This document shows, one piece after another, positions 23,744 to 36,448 of a DNA stretch of 64,000 nucleotides. Within the stretch, counting starts at the first letter, position 1. Every line of letters begins with the position of its first letter. Under the pieces are notes generated by a model, which searched no databases, was not told the DNA's origin, and saw only the letters and a list, made by a program, of their open reading frames with translations. Source of the stretch: Pegea sp. RAD2-039 (taxonomy: Eukaryota > Chordata > Thaliacea > Salpida > Salpidae); NCBI GenBank assembly GCA_034620365.1, contig JAQGEQ010000363.1, positions 2,232,001 through 2,296,000 on the forward strand, in the 5' to 3' direction. A program made the translations under genes and the position numbers.

Positions 23744-25264
23744 CTTAAAAATATTTGTCTTTCAATGTTTTGCTTAAAAGGAATTCACAGATTCTCTTAA
23801 CTGCAACAAATAGATCGCTTTTAATTCTATCAGAATTAAAGTTTTTTTTGTAAGTTTTTTTTCCAGTTTTATATAAATATTTGAATATTATATCTTGATT
23901 TAAAACATGCTTATCAATAAAGTAAACTTGTACATATATGGGTTACATTACATATTTTATAGCGTTATTCAATCATTTTAAATAGATTTCAATAAAATAT
24001 ATCTGTCAAATTTATAAAGATTTCAGCTTCTTTGTAAACTAAAAGTAGAACAAAAGATTTGAAGTGTCTTGCAGTTACTAACTTAACTCAAATATAAAAA
24101 GTCGATTGTAAAAACAACCAAAATTGTTATCTAGCCTCAACGCTTAATATAGTTTGTCATAACCACTGATTAAATTTTGTTTATCTTGACTTTTGATTAA
24201 AAAGTTTTGCGAGTCAATTTGAAATTACTTTTTGAAATATACCCGAGTTGTTCAAAGAGAGAATACTAAACTACCTTCTAAGTGATGAAATATTACGTCA
24301 TTTGATTTGCTGGGAAAAACAATAGTACATTAACTATGAAAACTTAAATATTACTTATATTAAAAGTAACTGACCAAATCTTATTAACTCTAATTAGACT
24401 GAACAATAAAAACTATTTTGGTTTAATGATAATGGCTCTTTATATAAAGCTTTTTTCAAACTAATAAGGCGGCTACCAACATCGTCAACTATACTAACGA
24501 TACGTTTTACCCACAATACATGCTAATACTGAATGTTAACGGTTAATACTAGAATGAAGAATCACACATTTACGTCAGCGACAAAATACTTTACTGTTTT
24601 ACCAAACTTGATCAACACCTTTTTTGCAAACTAAACTTTTGTCCATTATTTCCCCAAACCTTCTAGCTGGTCTTTTAGTTCCTCTGCTTGTCTTTATATA
24701 AATTTGATTGGCTGAATACTGAAGCTTATGGAAAACAAAAAGTTAAACACGTGTTTCAGTAAACACTTTTCATACTAGACTTGATATATCAAGTGTTAGG
24801 GTTCAGTAAAATGATTATAAATTCCTTTTTTTTAATTAAAGACTTTCTTAAAAACTTTGAAATCATAAAGAAAATAAATATGATTTCTTTTTAAACATTT
24901 TATCAATCAAAGCTTTTAAACTCATAATGTGTTGAGCAAATATGTTGTTGCAGATTTATTAATCGATCGAATCTTTAAACGAAGAAAGATAAAGCTTAAA
25001 GTGAGGAAATTGAAGAAGTACTAAATTAATTTCTCTTTAATCTTCTTAGAAATCCACTAATATATGGATACAATCAACACAACTCAGGCTCGTTGTACTA
25101 ATACACAAAAATGAAAATGAATTTCTAAATTAAATTAGAATTGACTGTAACTACTTGAAATTACATTATTAGTAAATCGAATGATATAAACTATTCAAAA
25201 GATTTCAAATTTAGATTGCAACAACTTTTTAAAGGAATTCAAAAATGTCAGCTGATATTGATCA
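23744..25264. other. Intergenic; ASS1 promoter side
   Basis: AT-rich sequence without a credible gene. The ASS1 promoter should be at the left end, but no convincing TATA box was found. Confidence 0.5.
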
Positions 25265-25905
25265 CTAAGACCTCATCAGAATACTAGTAGCAGTAGATGA
25301 TGTCAGAGTGTTTGTGTATGCAGATGATATCAATCTATTATCTTGTAATCCTTCAAAACTTCAAACTGTACTACACACTGTAGAAAACTGGTTTACGAAG
25401 TGGCAGCTCAGAATCCAGTACACAAAGTCTGAACTTATAACTTTTTCTCGTAAACCAGCTGTAAATTACTTGAACCAATACTCCATCAATAGATTTATTA
25501 TTCAACGAGTATCTTGGCATTACTCTATCATCTGACTTTAAATGGCACAGTTATGTTTCCAAAATCTTTGAAAAATTAATCAACCTTGTCTTTCTTATTA
25601 CAAAGACCCTTAATTCGAAGGACCCACGTTTTTTATCAATCTTTTCAAATTGTACGTACGTCCAATTCTTGAATACAATGTCAGTGCATGGATGCCATAT
25701 CAAGTTAGTGATATCCAAAAAATTGAATCTGTTCAGGCCACATTTACAAGATTAGTATGCAGGAAACTTAATATTAATTATGATAGTTATAAACATCGTC
25801 TCAGCTTCTTCAATTTAGGTACTTTGGAAGTTTGACGATTTAAATACGACTTAATTCTTATTTTCAAAATCATCCTCAATTTAATTGACCTTCAAATCTA
25901 ATTGA
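25265..25905 (+). mobile_element. LINE fragment (RT palm to C-terminus), broken
   Basis: It reads DDVRVFVYADDINLLSC with an intact YADD box, then NWFTKWQLRIQYTKSE. After a frameshift it reads YVRPILEYNVSAWMPYQVSDIQ. It keeps the middle part deleted from the copy at 20.8 kb, and lacks the 3' stem-loop. Confidence 0.88.
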
Positions 25906-26213
25906 GTTCGCCAACAACCTTTTATTTTTTCTCTAACAACTAAATAAAAGAATTAACATTTCAAACTTTCAAAAACATTAAGAGAATTTTTATTTCGATT
26001 TCTGAAGATTAATAATATTGGAAAAACTTTTATTATAACTTTTATCGTATACGAAGTAAGTCAGATTTATATGTTTACTGACAGTTACAAAATAAACATT
26101 GGAATATTTTAAAAAGTATTTTAATGTTATGCATTAGAGCTTCACTAATTACAGCAAGATTAAAATAAATGAAATTCGAGTTTTTAAAATGCCGCCAATC
26201 AACTTCAAAGTTT

Positions 26214-29200
26214 TTAAAATCTCTTCTTCTGCAGGGAAGGAGGAGTCTTCTTCCAACATGCCGAGCTAGTTCGCTTTATATATCTTCCTTCAGTTTTATT
26301 AAACAGCTTTGTCAGATCAACCGATCTATTTTTAGTATTTCGTAAGATTGTAGCGATATTAGGAGGATGAATATGTTGCAAAAACATCTGGCGTTTCAAC
26401 AACTTTCCTGAAGCAGAAAAGTTGAAAATATTTCTAGAAAATAATCTCGAGTACCTTTCGCCCAATTAGGAACAGTTTTTCTGGGAGCATCTTCATCATC
26501 AGTACTATCATCTGAATTGAGATCATAGATATTGTAATCTTCATTAGTTGATGGAAGAAGTACTCGATCTTCATGTTTTGGTGTCATATCGTAGCTGCTG
26601 ATGTTTGATTCATCCTTTTACAAAACAACCAATCAAATGACGTCATTTCAATCAACTATAAGTTACCTTGTTGTAAGTTGTATTCATCTTTTCTTCTTTC
26701 TGTCGAAGTTCTTCTTCTCTTTTTGCTGATTCTTCTTCTCGCCTTTTCATTTCTTCTTTCTTCTTCATCAACATCACTTCTTCTTCTTTCTTCTTCTTCA
26801 AGATCCATCTTTCTTGTTGCTCTTGCGCCAGTCTCAACGCTTCCTCCTCCTTTTTCAATCTTTCTTCTTCCATCTTTAATCTTTCCGCTTCTTTTAACTT
26901 CTCTTCAGCTTCTTTTCTTTTCCGTTCAGCCATTTCCAGCTTCTTGGCTTCCATCATCAATGCACGTTCCTAAAATAAAAATTAACCAACCATCAGAAAC
27001 CGGGTAACAACCATCAAACACCAGCTAACAACCAGTAAACCATACATCAAACACCAGCTAACAACCAGTAAACCATCCATCAAACACCAACTAACAACCA
27101 GTAAACCAACCATCAAACACCAGCTAACAACCAGTAAACCAACCATCAAACACCAGCTAACAACCAGTAAACCATCCATCAAACACCAGCTAACAACCAG
27201 TAAACCATCCATCAAACACCAGCTAACAACCAGTAAACCATCCATCAAACACCAGCTAACAACCAGTAAACCATCCATCAAACACCAGCTAACACCAGTA
27301 AACCAACCATCAAACACCAGCTAACAACCAGTAAACCAACCATCAAACACCAGCTAACAACCAGTAAACCAACCATCAAACACCAGCTAACAACTAGTAA
27401 ACCAACCATCAAACACCAGCTAACAACCAGTAAACCAACCACCAAACACCACCAAACACCAGCTAACATCCATCAAACACCAGCTAACAACCAGCTAACA
27501 ACCAGTAAACCATCCATCAAACACCAGCTAACAACCAGTAAACCAACCATCAAACACCAGCTAACAACCAGTAAACCAACCATCAAACACCAGCTAACAA
27601 CCAGTAAACCAACCATCAAACACCAGCTAACAACCAGTAAACCATCCATCAAACACCAGCTAACAACTAGTAAAGCAACCATCAAACACCAGCTAACAAC
27701 CAGTAAACCATCCATCAAACACCAGCTAACAACTAGTAAACCAACCATCAAACACCAGCTAACAACCAGTAAACCATCCATCAAACACCAGCTAACAACC
27801 AGTAAACCATCCATCAAACACCAGCTAACAACCAGTAAACCAACCAACAAACACCAGCTAACAACCATCAAACACCAACAAACACCAACTAACAACCAGT
27901 AAATAATTTTCTGACCTGCATTTTCTTCATTTGTTTTTCTCTCTGTTCTTGACGAGCTTGCAATCTTCGCGCTTTATCTAATCGCGCTTGTTCGCGTTTT
28001 TCTGCCATCTTCATCAGCTCATCTTTTATCTGCTCTTCTTTTATTCGCTTTTGTTCTAATTTCTACAAAATCGAGAAGTTTAATGACGTCATCGGCTACT
28101 ACGTCACACCTTTTCATCAGCTTCTATTTTAGCGCGTTTCGTTTCTTCTTTTTGATCGGGTCCTTTTCGCTTCTTTTTAGCCGATTCCAACATTCGTTTC
28201 CTTTCTTCAAATCTCACCTATACTACATCATTATCATCGCGCGTCTTATGACGTCATCAAACCTTTTGCTCCTCCTCTTTGAGATTTTTCTTTTGAAGTT
28301 CTTCAGCGCGCTTCTGATCATTCAACTCGCGATTTTTGTTACACTTTTTGAAACGCTCGGCGCGTCGCCTAGCAACAACAGGGTCAGCGATACGAAGTCA
28401 ACGATGACGTCATCGACGCACTGTTTGGCTTCGGCGATAGCGCGCTGCTTGTCTTCTTCAATTTGCTTCTTCACTGCAGCCTGCCTCTTCGCCTTCTCTT
28501 CCAGTAGTCGCGCTTTCTGTTCCGCTTTGCTCTGTGACGTCATCAGTGGTGATCTTGTCACGTGATTACAACAAATTACAATTTGAGGTTTCTCTGGAGT
28601 GTTGCGTTGAACAAACGATCGGATGATGTTGCTATTTGCAGCTGCTGTCTGACGATCGACTATTCGAACAGAAGTGGCGGAAGTTGGAGTCGCGGGAAGC
28701 CGCCGAAGTCTGCTTTGACCAGTCGAACGGTTCAAGAACGACAATGTGCTTCGCGGCTTTGTGTTGCTACTGGCCGGAGTTAGACATTTGCGTTGAGTCT
28801 TCTTAATTGGAGTGATGTAGCCCTGTACCGGATGAAGTTAGTTGATGAAGATGAAGAGATGATACTTCCCGAGAGAATTTGATTCCCGCGTAAAAAAGTT
28901 GTCTAAAATTTCGCGCCAAAATCAGCCAATTAGCAAATACTTACTCCTTTAGATGTGTAACCACGTACTGGAGTTCCCTGTAAAGAGTGGTAGTTAGTTG
29001 TGACGTCATCAGATGACGACATATCTCACTATTTGCATGCTGTTCGAGTTCTTCCTCAATTTGAGATTTTTGCGAGCTTAAAAAATAAAGATCAGATATA
29101 TTTGGTGATAAAAAAGATTAAAATACAAACATCCAGCAACTGGAGGCTTCTTCTTAGATTTAGGGATCACTTTTTTGAATGTTGAAGTGCTTGGAGTGTC

Positions 29201-32086
29201 TTGACCCACAAATGGTCGATTCTGGGGCACTTGACCTTGGTCCTGGACCGCTTCAGAAACGACTGAAATAATCTATTTGATTAAAGAAATAAAATTTGAG
29301 AAAATACCATTTTTGTTGTCATCTTCATCATCAGAAGTTTGATATTCATCGATCTCATCTTCCTACAAATAAATGAGATGAAGAAGTTGAAAGAGTAGAA
29401 GAAGATGATCTTCACCTTGATGATCTTCATATTCGCTCTTCCTCGAGCTACTGATGCTTTTACTCGATTCTTATCAATTGAAATCTGTTTTTTTGCAGCC
29501 AAACCTAAAAGATGTTGAAGAAAATCAAAATTTAAATCCTTGGAAGTAGAAGAGGAGGAGAGAGTCGCCAAGAATCTACAAATTAGGAAGAAGATCAGTT
29601 TAAAGATGCTTGCTCACCAGAAAGTTTTCTTTTCGATTTTCGTGAGCTTCTTCGAGCTTGCTTTGCAGCAGATCTAGTGATTAAAAAAGAAGACTGAAGC
29701 GAGTTGATTAGAGGAAGAAAAGATGTAGAAAGTTCAACTCGTTAAGCAAACTTGCTTTCATGATTATAAAATGTCAGATTCAAGTAGATAAAGTGACAAA
29801 AACTGACCTCCTGGGTAGAGATGTTTCCTCAACTTCCAAATATTCCTGCAATGAAAATTTAGAAATGATGAAGATATAAGATTGAAGATCAACTCACTGG
29901 AGGAACTCTATATTGGCGAGAAGACTCAACATAACATACATTGTTTTTTGTCATATCCACAAATACTTTTCTGTTAACCATATCCTTCATCTTCACTGAA
30001 AAGTATTCACAGTAAGATGAACTAGTTCTTACAAGAGAATAATTATTGAAGTAGTAAAAGGTTTTAAATCTCACAGAACTTTGTAACATTTTTTTAATAA
30101 ACATTTTGAATTTACTTCAGCTCAAACATATCAACTTTTTCTTACTTCGATCAACAATAGATTTAATAGTTTCTTTCCTAGAAGACTTCAATAAAACAGT
30201 TCTTCTTTTATCATGATCATCATCAGATAGATGGAATGAAGAGTCATTAAGGTCATCATCATCAGAAGAAGTATCCATAGCAACATCGTCCTTAAAAGAT
30301 GAACGTAAATCTTCCTTTTGGAGTTTATCTCGGGAACTTTTGTCTTTTGTAGAAGGATCAGTTGAAACAATAGCTTCATCAGTATGTAAAGATAAATCTT
30401 CTTCTTTATCAGAGTCAACTGAATCTTCTCTAGTACCAGGAGCTTCAGAGACTTTATCTTCTTCAACAGGATCAACAGAATCATCTCTAATTTCAGGCAA
30501 TTCTATGATTTGATCTTCTTCAACAGAATCAATTGAATCTTCTCTAGTAACAGGATCTTCAGAGACTTTATCTTCTTCAACAAGATCAACTAAATCTTCT
30601 CTAATTTCAGGCAATTCTATGATTTGATCTTCAACAGAATCAACTGAATCTTCTCTAGTATCAGGAGCTTCAGAGACTTTATCTTCTTCAACAGGATCAA
30701 CTGAATCTTCTCTAGTAACAAGATCTACAGAGACTTTATCTTCTTTATCAGCCTCTTCTTCGAGAAGTATGGATGAAACATCTTGAGGTAGAATCGAGAT
30801 ATAATCATTTCTTATCAGAGTACTATTGGCAATATTACGTTTCTTCGAAACTGGTGAATCCTTTAAAACATTGAAAGTATAATCAAAATATTTCAAATAT
30901 ATTTAACTGAAACATGTCAAAATAAACATTCTTACTTTTTCTCTTCCAACTTTATTCTTTCCAACTTTATTCTTTCCAGCTTTATTTTTTCTTCTTCTGG
31001 ACTTCGTACTAACACAAAAAGAATTTAAAATAATAAATCATTGAACAATCAACTAATTTAGAAAAAAAAATTGAGTAAAAATATTTTATTATATTTATTA
31101 TTCATAATTATTATAATATTTAAGCATAAAAATAAAAGCTATAAAAAATTGTTTCAACTTTTAATAATTATTTCTTTTATTTTCAACTCTACATTAACAA
31201 ATGAAAAAGAGATATATAATGAAATTACTTAGTGTCTTGAAAATCTTCATCACTTTCAATCAGACGTCTTATTTGAGAAGTGAAGTTTGAGCTACTGGCT
31301 ACACTTGTATAAAGTTCATTGTTTTCATTTCTATCATAATCATAAAAGATTGAATGATGATTACTTAGTTCAAATTTAAAAACCAAATTGAATATAAGAT
31401 ACAAAAGTTTTGATGCTGTTTGATAAGCTAAGATTATTATAAAGTTTATAGAGCTACCAAATTTAAAAAGAAACATCAACTCACAAAACTGTTCTCTTTC
31501 TTTTACATCTTCTTGGTTTTCCAGGAGTTTTACAAATAGGTTTACTCAACATCACCTCGTCAGTATTCTCCAAGAGTTCCTCCTCATTTGTTGTGATATT
31601 TTGCTCTAAAAGTTCTTCTTTTGTTCTCACAATTAACCCTCTCTTGATTCTATCAATAAATAACAATCAAACTCACAACAGTAACTTAACTAACTATTTA
31701 CAATTCTTTTGTTTTATCAGCATATAATGCTCTCAAATCAATAAGAGCTTTCTCTCTTGCTCTATATATATCATCAAAAGCCTCAGGATATATAAGAGTA
31801 TCTCTCAAGGAGCATTCTGAGGGTTGATACAAGACTCCCTGATGAGGATCAAACTCTCTAGAAAGTAAAATGTAAATGTTTAAAAACAAAATAAAATTTA
31901 AACGAAAAACTTTGAAAGTTTAAAATAGAAATGTTTTTAAGACTAATAATAATAAAACAAATTATAGGAATGATATGAAAAGATGAATACTAACTTGAAA
32001 ACTAGTTGATAATGTTCCAACTTATAACAATTTTCTCTAGTTTTCCATAAACCAATAGCAAGTCCTTTCTTTGGACCACGTGGCAT
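26214..32086 (-). CDS. INCENP: Inner centromere protein (about 1073 aa, ~22 exons)
   Basis: INCENP scaffolds the chromosomal passenger complex and activates Aurora B through its C-terminal IN-box. Exons from the start: 32086-31995, 31857-31702, 31649-31485, 31330-31229, 31008-30936, 30860-30146, 29995-29898, 29845-29808, 29673-29618, 29504-29416, 29362-29308, 29262-29131, 29076-29030 (doubtful), 28977-28945, 28822-28580, 28531-28422, 28368-28263, 28217-28110, 28062-27916, 26969-26667, 26614-26455, 26407-26214. Exon 6 encodes acidic tandem repeats (EEDKVSEAP, TREDSVDSV, IIELPEIR). Exons 16-20 form a long charged helix rich in Glu, Lys and Arg, matching the SAH/microtubule-binding region. The C-terminus has DLNSDDSTDDEDAPRK, PNWAKG, HIHPPNI and GRYIKRTSSACW. 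The last carries the TSS site that Aurora B phosphorylates in known INCENPs. The basic KTPGKPRRCKRKR segment near residue 130 resembles the human N-terminal region. The first exons are the least certain. Confidence 0.92.
26985..27903. repeat. 33-bp minisatellite in INCENP intron
   Basis: About 28 copies of a unit like CAACCAGTAAACCATCCATC plus AAACACCAGCTAA fill the intron between exons 19 and 20. Because 33 is a multiple of three, the minus strand reads as an open GLLVVSWCLMV repeat. This is a by-product of the repeat, as flanking splice sites and phase place it in an intron. Confidence 0.95.
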
Positions 32087-33129
32087 TTTTAAACCTTTTA
32101 AAAAATTAAAACTTTAACAACAAACCTGTTAATAACCTAAAAATGAAAATGTTACAATCAAAGCTCTACTTGAGAAACTGTTCAAACTTGACAAAAGCTA
32201 AAATAGAACAAAAATTAGAAATAAAAATGATTTTTATAATTTATTTATAAATAGATAAAATTTAATATATTAAAATGTAAATTAGATTTTTTAAAATATG
32301 AAAAAATTGATGAAATAGTAACTTCATTAGAATAATAAATAAACAGAAATAAAAATTAAATAAATAAATTAGTTTTCACATCATTTAAAAAATGTTTAAT
32401 TATGGAAATTTAAAAAATAAAAATATAATAGATAATAAATTCATAAAAATTGAATTAAAATAATATCAAAGATAAAAATAAAAAAAATGTAAGAAACAAC
32501 TCACTAAATTATATAATATAAAAAGTTTTATATATAATAAAAAGTAATTAGCGAATTCTTTAAAATTGTTAGAACAAAAAATAAAAATAAAAAATAAAAT
32601 TGTATCAAAAAAGAGATTTAAATAAAAAAAATCTTTTTTTCACAATAAAAAAAATATTTAATATAAAAATAGAATAATCGTTTATAAAACCTTAAAATTT
32701 TAATAGAAAAATTTCTAGGAAAAAAAATATAAATAACTTGAAATTTTATTGTATGAAAAATCTAACTTTATCTAATAATAAAAAACTACTTTAAAAATTC
32801 TTTAAAATTGTTGATACAAATCATGAAAAAATCGATTAAAAATAGATTTTAATTTAGAAAATAATTAAAATTGGTTTATCGCAATGAAACATATAAAAAA
32901 AAATCATCTTATTAAATGTAGTAAGCGATAGAAGTAGAATTTAAATAACCCGGGTTTATTAGAAAATAATAACAAACTTTTCAGTATTCGATCTTCAACT
33001 TTAAACTAATATTCTAATTAAATTGAAATATTGTAGAAATTTTTAATCTTAGTACTTTATTGCATAAGCTATTATACTAAATTTCAAAATATATAACATA
33101 AAACAAACGTTTCATACGTCTTCTGAAAG
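32087..33129. other. Extremely AT-rich region upstream of INCENP
   Basis: Mostly A and T with homopolymer runs and no gene. It must contain the INCENP promoter unless further 5' exons exist. Confidence 0.55.
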
Positions 33130-33832
33130 AGTCTACTTTCATTCAAGATCTGACAGAAGTCTTTTCAATGCATCACGTCTAAAGACGATCACCAATCTAT
33201 GAGCTACTTTTTGCCGATGACGCAGTAATTGTTGCACATTCAGCAAAATAACTAAAGATGCTGATAGACCTATTTTTATCAGCCTGCACAGGCTTTGGAA
33301 TGAAAATCAGCCTAAAAAAGACAAAAGTTCTCAGCCAAGGTGTTAACGCTCCACAGCCAATCAACATCGAAAGCTGGGACGTTGAGGCTGTAGATAATCA
33401 CATCATCAGTATCAATAGAAGCCGAGATCAGCAGCTACATCAGTAAAGCATCTGGTGCATTTTCATGTTTTACTTCAAGGGTTTGGAATAATCCAAAGCT
33501 ATCTATCAAAATCAAGGCCGCCATCTATAGAACCTTTGTCTGATGTACAATATTGTACGCAAGCGAAACTTAGACTTTGTCGAAGGAAAATAAACACAAA
33601 ATCTTTCATTTTCGGTAAATATCAATAGCAATTGGGAGTATATCGCTCCAAATAGCGCTCTCCACAAACAACAGAAAGAGAAAGAAAAAATAGATTCAAA
33701 GAAAAGGAAAAACCCTAAAAACTTTTAGCTTCTTTGGATTTCACTGTGTTTTGCTTTGCTTTTAATGATGCATGACCGTTCTCGGTAGAAGCAGGTCATT
33801 ATTATTAAAGAAAGAAAGTAAATAGAGCTCTT
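33130..33832 (+). mobile_element. Second LINE family, RT fragment (FADD box), broken
   Basis: The frames read LLFADDAVIVAHSAK, then LIDLFLSACTGFGMKISLKKTKVLSQ, then FTSRVWNNPKLSIKIKAAIYRTF, with stops and frameshifts between them. The order (FADD box, ISLKKT, TSRVW, IKAAIYR) is typical of the RT C-terminal half of non-LTR elements other than the YADD-type family above. A possible 3' end with inverted repeat TGACC/GGTCA near 33771-33797 and a TTATTATTAAAGAAAG tail follows. It is non-functional. Confidence 0.75.
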
Positions 33833-35169
33833 CAAATCATGAACCTTTCTTCACCTTATAAGAGAAATTACAAGCCTCTCCTGATTAGTAAGTAAAAAGT
33901 CCCATCAATATCTGCGACGACTTTGCATTTGTTCGAAGCGGAAGTTCTATCATAGGTCTCAACCGTTTCAAATCGAGTTTAACTTGATTTCTTTTCAAAT
34001 AACAACTCAAGAAACAAATCTGGTTTAATCCATGTATTGTTTTGGACTTGTTTACAGTCATTTTCCTGTCTCTGATCGATTTTTAAAAACTTGTAAAAAG
34101 CTGCAGTTCATTCAAAGAATTGGGTCTAATAATGTCACTGCCAAATATTTCAAATATTCTTGAGCTGATCCTTTTTCTATAAATTCAGTCATTATCCTTT
34201 AAAATACTACAAGTAGAGTTGCATTAAACTGTAATAACGCCCAGACTTAAAAGTCATAAACTTCTTATCTTTCTTTCGAGTCTTCAGAATTTTTCTTCCA
34301 GTGACGCCATTTATAGCTGCAGACGGACTATTTAGTAAAATTTATTTACAATAAGCAATTTAAGAAACTAAGTAACAGGCAGCAATTTGCAGAAAAAAAG
34401 TTTAAAAATTAAATTGTAACTCTTTAACAGAGCTTTACACCATTATAACTGGAGCGCCGCATTGACTTTAATTAACCCTAAAATAAAACTGTAGACAAAA
34501 CAGTAAGATTTTAAATAACTAATTAGAGCTTTATAATGACATTTACGTATGTGGTATTGTAGGGTAATCTTTTTTAGATATCTCATTACTTTCCGTACAT
34601 TTAAAACTAAAACAAGTTTCATTGTTTCAATCGTATCTTTAAATGTTTGCTTTATGTGAATTAATACTTGATCTTTTTCAAAAGATTTAGTCTAATGATA
34701 AGTAGAAAAATATCTTTAGTTTGAACTGAGATGAACTTTAAATTATTGACTACATATATTTCAAATTATTAAACAAGTTTTGAGTACCGTTTAAAAGTAA
34801 ATTTACAATAAATAGAAAAATGTATTGTTTATTTGTAATAATGTGTTTAAGTGTAAATTGAGATGAGAAACTATTCCTTATAAGTTCCACAAACCTCATT
34901 ATAAGATTTTATTTGCTACTGGCTGCTGCTGTGATATCTGCGTGGATGTGAAGACTCTGAATTGTCTATAAGTAGGATCGCAACTGCGGCTTCAAAATAT
35001 CATCTTTCCCTACTATCACTTATAAGACTTTTAGAGATGCATTTTAGCAAACTTTCATGCAGTAATTGAAAGATTAAAAGTTTGGTAAGATCAATGTTTT
35101 TATTTTATGCAATTTATTCAAATACTTTTTGTTTGATTTATTACAGCATATATCATTTGAAAGTCGGGA
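33833..35169. other. Intergenic, possible old repeat debris
   Basis: No gene is recognised. Base composition is less extreme than in neighbouring gaps around 33.9-34.3 kb and 34.9-35.0 kb, suggesting decayed inserted sequence, but no identifiable domain remains. Confidence 0.4.
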
Positions 35170-35325
35170 ATTCTATTCCAACATTGTCATTTCTAAACTT
35201 TGAATTTTTCTCTTTCTTATATTATTAACATTCCATGTAATTGTTCACTGTTATATGCTTTGAGGGCTATCGAAATACTATTTGACATCTTTTCTAATTT
35301 TTCGCTGTATTATAATAAAAGAAAC
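35170..35325 (+). mobile_element. LINE 3' UTR fragment
   Basis: Matches the 3' UTR of the YADD-type LINE copies (AACATTGTCATTTC, then CTCTTTCTTATATTATTAAC, then GTTATATGCTTTGAGG). The terminal stem-loop is missing. Confidence 0.75.
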
Positions 35326-36290
35326 TTTTCAAATAGTCGTTGGTTTCTCAGAAACTGGATTCGAAATGTTAACTGAGTCTCACAAGCAAGTCAGAAAAAT
35401 GCAGAAAATTTTATAAATTTGTTAAAATCCAAAAGTTTGACAGTTCTATAAGAAAAAAGATATTTTGAAACATCAAAATTCTTTTTCTTCAAATCTTCCC
35501 TCTCATCTTACAAATGGTTTGCGACTAGCATTAAATTTGTTGAGGTCCATGGATAATATTAGGACTAGAGGTGGTTTTGAGGCTATGGTCATGATTTATT
35601 CAATGATGTTGAAATGCTTCTAAACTTTATTCTTAAATCTGAACTGGGCTCTAAAGAGAGCTTCTTTAACTGTAGAAGACACAACAATCCTGCAAACATT
35701 AATCGGGAGAAGAGTTAGTTTTTGTGCTTTAAGTAGCTGGATTCATTCTGAGTACTGAGCGAATGTTCCAAGGTCTTCACAGTAAAGTATCATATAGGGG
35801 TTTCCCCGACAACACCAGTAGGTTTATCATATTTGAACTAGCTGATTGCTTTCTCCTCATTTCTTTAATCATTTGTCGTTTGGAATAAGAAGGAATATAT
35901 GTGGCAGACTGCGCGCTGAAAAGTGATGAGATCAACATTAAGTAAGTTTCCGAAGAGGTTTAAACGATGAACGAAACCACCCTTTGAATAATGAATAAAA
36001 CCTTCGGTGGTTACAAGTGTCTGCTTGCAACTGGCTTTTCTTAGCAAGCTTATTCTACCAGGGGTTCTACATCATTAGAATTCCCGTGGTAAGGGACACG
36101 TGGTACGAAATGTTTCTTTGTCAGTGGACAATTTGACCTGGTGGTCATTTCTTTGCTGGTTCAAACTTCTCGGGCGTTTGCGTCAAACCAAATCTTTAAT
36201 GTTATTGACAAGACGAAGTTTTGTGTAATAATTTTAGCAAAGTAAAAAAGTAATCTCTTAACGGGCCTTAAAAAAAATAAAAAAAGAACA
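35326..36290. other. Intergenic, no gene assigned
   Basis: Short open frames only. The 60-codon minus frame at 35865-36047 has mixed composition and sits among likely repeat debris, so I do not call it. The last 20 bp hold the T-run terminator of the tRNA pair. Confidence 0.4.
36270..36285 (-). terminator. Pol III terminator of the tRNA pair
   Basis: On the minus strand, two T-runs lie within about 5-20 bp of the tRNA-Ala 3' end. No T4 run occurs between the two tRNAs. Confidence 0.6.
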
Positions 36291-36362
36291 TGGAGATGCC
36301 GGGGATCGAACCCGGGGCCTCACACATGCAAAGCGTGCGCTCTACCACTGAGCTACATCCCC
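36291..36362 (-). tRNA. tRNA-Ala (TGC)
   Basis: The gene is 72 nt. The acceptor stem GGGGATG pairs with CATCTCC (one G-U), the discriminator is A, and the anticodon loop TTTGCAT reads alanine GCA codons. The A box (TAGCTCAGTGG) and B box (GGTTCGATCCC) are intact. No intron; CCA is not encoded. Confidence 0.97.
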
Positions 36363-36366
36363 ACTA

Positions 36367-36448
36367 CGACGAGGATGGGATTCGAACCCACGCGTGCAGA
36401 GCACAATGGATTAGCAGTCCATCGCCTTAACCACTCGGCCACCTCGTC
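36367..36448 (-). tRNA. tRNA-Ser (GCT)
   Basis: The gene is 82 nt with a type II long variable arm. The acceptor GACGAGG pairs with CCTCGTC, the discriminator is G as in serine tRNAs, and the anticodon GCT lies in loop CTGCTAA. The B box GGTTCGAATCC is intact. Only 4 bp separate its 3' end from tRNA-Ala, which is downstream in transcription. Confidence 0.97.

Noticed and set aside
26982-27895. Long minus-strand frames of the repeated peptide GLLVVSWCLMV
   Set aside because: They arise because the 33-bp minisatellite unit is a multiple of three. Flanking splice sites and phase show an intron.
30188-30484. Leucine-rich overlapping frame inside INCENP exon 6
   Set aside because: Frame-shifted shadow of the Glu/Asp/Ser repeats encoded in the true frame.
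35865-36047. 60-codon minus-strand frame
   Set aside because: It lies in likely repeat debris with no recognisable domain or flanking signals.
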